The position numbers were made by a program, and so were the translations under genes. A DNA stretch of 64,000 nt from Amaranthus tricolor (taxonomy: Eukaryota > Streptophyta > Magnoliopsida > Caryophyllales > Amaranthaceae). Shown here in pieces: positions 59,601 to 64,000 of this stretch. How positions within the stretch are numbered: the stretch's first letter is position 1; the number at the start of each line of letters is the position of its first letter. The notes beneath the pieces are model-generated. The model saw only the letters and a list, made by a program, of their open reading frames with translations, searched no databases and had not been told where the DNA came from. The stretch is from assembly GCF_026212465.1 (NCBI RefSeq), contig NC_080059.1, forward strand, positions 12,145,329 through 12,209,328. Direction: 5' to 3'.

Positions 59601-62600
59601 TCTTGGTATCTTTGGCCTCAATGAAACTCTCATCATCAACCACATGCCCCTGACTAGGCACTGTAGATAATGGTGGGAGACTAGAAGCATTGTCAGCAAA
59701 CTCAAAACTTCTGTCACTAGACTTTGCTAACACTTCAGCGGCCAAAAGATCGTGCAGTCCACTCTTCTTGCTTTTTAACAGCTCTCCTTTTCCCAAATGA
59801 TGCTCGCTGATAGCAATATCATGACGAAATTCCCGAGATACTTTAGGTTCAGCATTGGCAACAACTCCAGTCCAAGGAGATGAGAGACTCAAAGGACTAA
59901 CAGAAGCAGAAACAGAAGAGGCAGGGATCTCCATTTGTGCCTTCTTTTGCTCTTCCTGTTGAATTTCTTTAAGTGACTTGGGCTTCACACAAACAGCAGG
60001 TTTCCAAGCGCTCAGTGAAGAATTTAATTGAGCACTTTGTTGAGTAATGACATCACTCTGCTTCTGCTCACCTTTGGCCTCCCTAGATTCAGAAGCACCA
60101 ACAGGCAAATTTGTTGAGGTAGAGAGATCAATTTCTTGGGAATACTTGTTTTCTCTAGCTATCTCCACAGACCTACCATCTAAAGTTTCTTTAGTAGTTA
60201 CAGGCAATTCTACAGCAAGGGCTTCTTCAACATCAGATTGCTTGAATTTCTGAGTGGATGCTTTGGAGGCTCCCCTCGCTTGGTCTGGAGATGGTTGTGC
60301 TTTGGAAGACTTTTGCTTCCTTGACTTCTTATCCGAATTTTTCTTAACCTCACGTGTTTCAACATTTTTTGCTTCTTTTAATGATGTTACCTCTTCATGG
60401 AACTCCTTAACAGCAGTTTCCTCCGGAACAACTGCAGGTATATGCTCAGCATCATCAGTTCTCTCAAAACTCAAGATCTTATTCTCCAGAGACACCGCAG
60501 ATGATTTACACACAGATGATTCAGACAAGTCAAAAGATGCAGGGTCAGAAACCATCACATTGATGCCTGAGTCCACCACTGAAGTAGGCAGTACTGTCTT
60601 TAGATTGCTCTCTACCACCTGGCCTATTGAAGATTGTGTCAAAACGTCAGAAGCAGGATTCTCCAATGCATGAGCACTCTGGCATTTCTCCATTGCTTCA
60701 GAAGTAGTTAAACTGTCCATCATTTTTGATAATGATGATAAATCATTATTCTTGATGTCGTTAAAATATGTCGAAATAGAGGACTGATTAGGCTGAAGAT
60801 TTCCAAACAGCTGATGAGGCAGGTGCAAAGATGAGCCCTCAGTAGGAACTGTACGACGCAAGTCCTGGGAAACTTGCTGAGGCATGATGGAAGTTTTAGC
60901 ATCTAGCATACCAGAAACCGTAGGTTGAGAGTTCAACTGCAATAGAGGAGAGTGTTGAGGAAGAATTAACTGGTCAACAGATGACACTGAGGACTTTAAT
61001 TGTCCAAATGCTGGATCTCCATAACGGTGAACAACCTGCTGGTCTGATAGAGCCTGAGAAAGTAATTGCTGTTGATGTCGCATCAATTGTTGCTGCTCCA
61101 CCTGACAAAGCAATTGCTGTTGCTGAAGCATCAACTGCTGCTGCTCCTCCTGTTTTTGTTGCTGCTTAAGCAATAGGATCTTATCCAACAATGACAATTG
61201 TTGGCTTGGAGTGGACTGTTGAGAATGTAATTGCATATACTGCTGCTGCAACAGATTCAACACTTGAGGGTCTTGTGTAAGACCAGAAGTAAGTAGCTTG
61301 TCAGGTAAAACGCCGGTCGAACTATCCAAAGTTTGGGATAGTAAATTTGTTATTGTTGGATGATTTTGTTGCTGCTGCGGTATTCCGTATGCCCCTTGAG
61401 GAAAACTTTGAGAGTGATGCAAGTCAGTTGTATCTTTGAATGGATCAATATTGCCTTGTCCAGAGAAATTTGGCCAACCACCAAGGCCATCGTTCATTCC
61501 ACCTGAAGACTTGTCAGATAAACCTTGAAGAATGGACATCATCTCAACATTCTGAGAAAGAGCTTGCCGAGGCATACCACCAACAGCGGAAAGAAGATTT
61601 GCTTGTGGCATAGTGGAATGTCTAACAAAGTCAGAGGATGGAACAACAGGGGCTCCATCTCTTGCTGACAAATACGGATAAGGATGAGTCAAAGACTTTT
61701 GCCGTTCAAGGTTTACTCTTTGAGCCAAAATAGCATTTCCACTTTCGGTCCCCACAGGCGGCATACTACTCAAAGTCTGTTCAACAAAACCTACATAACA
61801 CAGCCAAAATCAAAAAACAAATTATGAAGAACCACACAAATTATAAAGAACCACATTGAAAGATCAGTGACACAAAATATATCTTCAAACCATGTTGTTT
61901 ATTCTAGAAACATAGCCCTGATAACAACCTTCTGTGGAGGCAAATTTCTCCAGATTACTGTTGACATCTCCGGACATCAACGACTCAATAAATCTGTTCT
62001 CAGCTTCAGTTGACAGCCCGTGAGAATTTCTGCGTTCATTCGCAAGTAAATCCACACCACTGGAGCCAGAAAAAATGTTCCCAAGCCCACTTAAGCTTGT
62101 CCTACTAGAAAGCTCAGTTGCTTCATTCAGCTTTGTAGTGTTAAATCCAGGTGGTGGCCTTGCTTTGGCTCGTAAGTGGGGCATCACATCACCTAGTAAG
62201 GAGAATGCAGAGTCCATTGGAGCATTCACCAGCCGAACTTGCAAATCTATGCCAAAATATCCAGCCTCAAACCACCCAATTATATCACTGCCAGAGAAAG
62301 GACCCTGTATTTGGCCTTGTGGATCTTTGTAATAAAGCAATAGGTACTCTGGTGAAGATTGCACAAGCTTTCTTGACTCTTGCTCCCCATCAACAACAGC
62401 AGGATGTTTCCTGACAGCAGAATCTTCACCAATTTTCCATTTGAATTCATTGCAGCTGGTGTCAGAGCTTCTAGAGTGAATATCACTTGGAACGTCTAAC
62501 CAATCACGTCGCTGCGTGTTTACAAGCTGTTCAACAGAAGGTGACCGCCATGGAATTCCAGACTGAGTACAAACACGCCCCTTCATTGCAGAATCTCTAT

Positions 62601-64000
62601 TATCTGTGACATCATCGCCCTTCTTTAAAACAGAATCAGCATCTCTGGTACCTGATTCAAACAAAAAACATTTAAATGATGAACAATCAAGCAAGTAACA
62701 GGAGATACTTGTGCAGCTCAAGCAAGCTAGAGCCCACAAAATTATTTAGACTCGATACACCAAGGAAATAATTAATTACCAAGTCAATCTTTGACTATTG
62801 AACTAACTGAGCTACCAGTAAATAAAAATGTGTCAAAATTATTGATACAACCAGGTTTTACCAGCACTAGCAGTTGGAGGCATGGAGCTCCCACTTAATC
62901 AAGAAGATCCTAACAATCCATAATCTTTTAAAAAACAAAATTAAAACAAACAGCATCCTATGATCTGCATTTACGAAAACGATTGCAAGCCTAATCCATA
63001 TACAAATTGGAAAAAAATCACAATCAACTTCTAAAAATATTGTATTTTCTTTGTCCTTTGAGTTTGATGTAGGGCGATTAAGTCAATTAAATTTTAGTTA
63101 GAAAATAAATTAAAAAAAACGAGGGAAAAAAAATGTATACAAAATGAAGAGAGAGAATAAGTTTATGGATGAGATTTAAAGAGCAAATGTGGGACCATAA
63201 ACCAAAATAAAGTAAGGTTGCAAAGTTAAAGAGATGGCTGTAAATAGAAAGAGCGTCAAATTCAACAGAACAGAGGGAGTATTCTTTCTCAGAACACCTA
63301 CCTTTTGTTATATTGCACATGATTCTGTTATAGCCCACTTTTAAAACTACATTCTAATTTTGGCAAACTAGGAAATTCAAGCTCACCTACTAAACCTATC
63401 AAACCAAAACTAACTTGAAACTTTAAATCAATATTAAAGGTCAATTAAACTTTCAAGTACCAAGATAACGAACAATTTGTTCATTTAGTCATAAACTTAG
63501 CCTGGCTGCCTTAGCCAACAAGAAGAAAACTGAACAATTTACAAAAAAAGCTTAAAAATAACTGACAAATCCTATTTATCATTACCTGTAACCCTAAACT
63601 TATTATCCGCGTGCGTCTGGTGATTTTCATTGGGATCAATTGAAACACTGTAACAAAATGCAGACATTTGCTTCTCATGGGATGTGCTCTCTGAAATTTG
63701 TGTGTAAGTACCCGTAGTATGGTCAAGTCTATCATTTTCATCATCAAGAGAAATTGATACATCATCTCTGCTCCCTGTCAAATATCAGTTGAATGAAATA
63801 GCACTTGCATTAAAAACAAGTACCACAAACCACACAGTGAAATAAAAGTAACACATTCTTTGAAACCAATGAAATGATAAAACAATTAGTACCATGTTTC
63901 GTCCTTCTTGATTGCACAAAATCATTTGAGCTTCGCCCACTAGATCCATCCTTAGAAATCTGAGGTGCACCACTACTTACTATATCTCCTTTGTCAATTC
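56680..64000 (-). CDS. EXA1: GYF-domain protein EXA1-like, 5' end beyond window
   Basis: Seven exons on the minus strand are visible: >64000-63893, 63774-63586, 62651-61929, 61790-59093, 57571-57378, 57286-57227 and 57065-56680. All six junctions keep frame, giving about 1451 residues; the N-terminus lies to the right of the window. The GYF domain is in the 62651-61929 exon: [20 protein letters not shown] then [15 protein letters not shown], with the D-P-x-G-x-x-Q-G-P-F and W-F-x-x-G-Y-F signatures that bind proline-rich ligands. Downstream come RPPPGF, a Gln-rich stretch (61220-61050), Lys/Ser-rich disordered sequence with several [12 protein letters not shown] / [12 protein letters not shown] motifs, and the conserved tail: [38 protein letters not shown], a basic [12 protein letters not shown] and [20 protein letters not shown]. 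In Arabidopsis EXA1 is a translational repressor partner (GIGYF-like) and a host factor needed by potexviruses and for restraint of NLR immunity. Confidence 0.93.
57680..57835. repeat. Short tandem duplication in EXA1 intron
   Basis: Two adjacent copies of about 75 bases start TAGAGGTGTGCAACTGAAAC and TATAGGTGTGCAACTGAGAC; both go on to AAAATTGAAC and GAAAATGACCCA / GAAAATGGCCCA, then ATCAAAATGAAA or TTCAAAATGAAA. Intronic, between exons 59093 and 57571. Confidence 0.6.
57998..58318. mobile_element. MITE with CCCGTTTGGT-type ends in EXA1 intron
   Basis: The left end AACTGCCCGTTTGGTAGGTG pairs with the reverse complement of the right end, AACCCGATTGGTTAGTTGTA, followed by ATGGCGGTAATG against GGTGGTAATAAA. 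About 320 bases, non-coding. GCCCGTTTGGT-like ends are common among plant small DNA elements; superfamily not decided. Confidence 0.5.
63044..63279. mobile_element. Stowaway-like MITE in EXA1 intron
   Basis: The left end TA^TTTTCTTTGTCCTTTGAGT and right end, reading on the minus strand TA^CTCCCTCTGTTCTGTTGAAT, are inverted, and TTTGATG / TTTGACG follow at matched distance. TA on both sides is the Stowaway target. About 236 bases, AT-rich, non-coding. Lies between the exons ending at 63586 and starting at 62651. Confidence 0.65.

Noticed and set aside
60254..60673. 139-codon plus-strand frame
   Set aside because: Antisense of the large EXA1 exon.

Overview
The window is nuclear DNA of a flowering plant, most likely a dicot. 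It is AT-rich, its genes are split by GT-AG introns of up to about 5 kb, and the spaces between and inside genes are filled with plant-type transposon remnants (LTR, LINE, Helitron-like, Stowaway-like and other foldback elements). Several copies of a small element with GTGAGAC/GTCTC-type ends suggest Caryophyllales (spinach/beet/amaranth relatives); this is an inference from memory, not proof. All gene models were built by joining exons by hand at GT-AG sites with reading frame kept across every junction. Names rest on remembered family sequence, without database searches.

Six protein genes are supported. From left to right they are: a SAM-dependent methyltransferase of the PPM/LCMT-like family (+, 1572-3717, 2 exons); a TRM10-type tRNA m1G9 methyltransferase (-, 14787-6103, 3 exons); the plastid outer-envelope pore OEP24 (+, 20064-24324, 3 exons); an unrecognised 902-residue plant protein with an internal duplication (+, 28269-31966, 6 coding exons and a probable untranslated first exon); THO complex subunit 5 (+, 39699-55783, 8 exons); and the GYF-domain protein EXA1 (-, 64000-56680, 7 exons in view, N-terminus beyond the right edge).

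Layout: the methyltransferase and TRM10 are convergent; TRM10 and OEP24 are divergent across 5.3 kb of repeats; OEP24 and the unknown gene are in tandem; THO5 follows after 7.7 kb of nested repeats and an (AT)n tract; THO5 and EXA1 meet tail to tail with about 0.9 kb between stop codons. There is no operon logic. TRM10, THO5 and EXA1 all act on RNA (tRNA modification, mRNP export, translational control), but they are ordinary dispersed nuclear genes and their proximity is probably chance.

The mobile DNA is the richest part: a complete small LTR element with target-site duplication and primer-binding site inside a TRM10 intron; a Helitron-like element nested in two foldback layers; a large inverted repeat with repeat-built arms and a G-rich tract in one THO5 intron; tandemly duplicated DNA in THO5 intron 1; and LINE debris of at least two types. 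I found no CRISPR array, rRNA, tRNA gene, prokaryotic system or convincing new biological system. The least explained coding item is the 902-residue protein, whose presumed promoter carries an E2F-type site.
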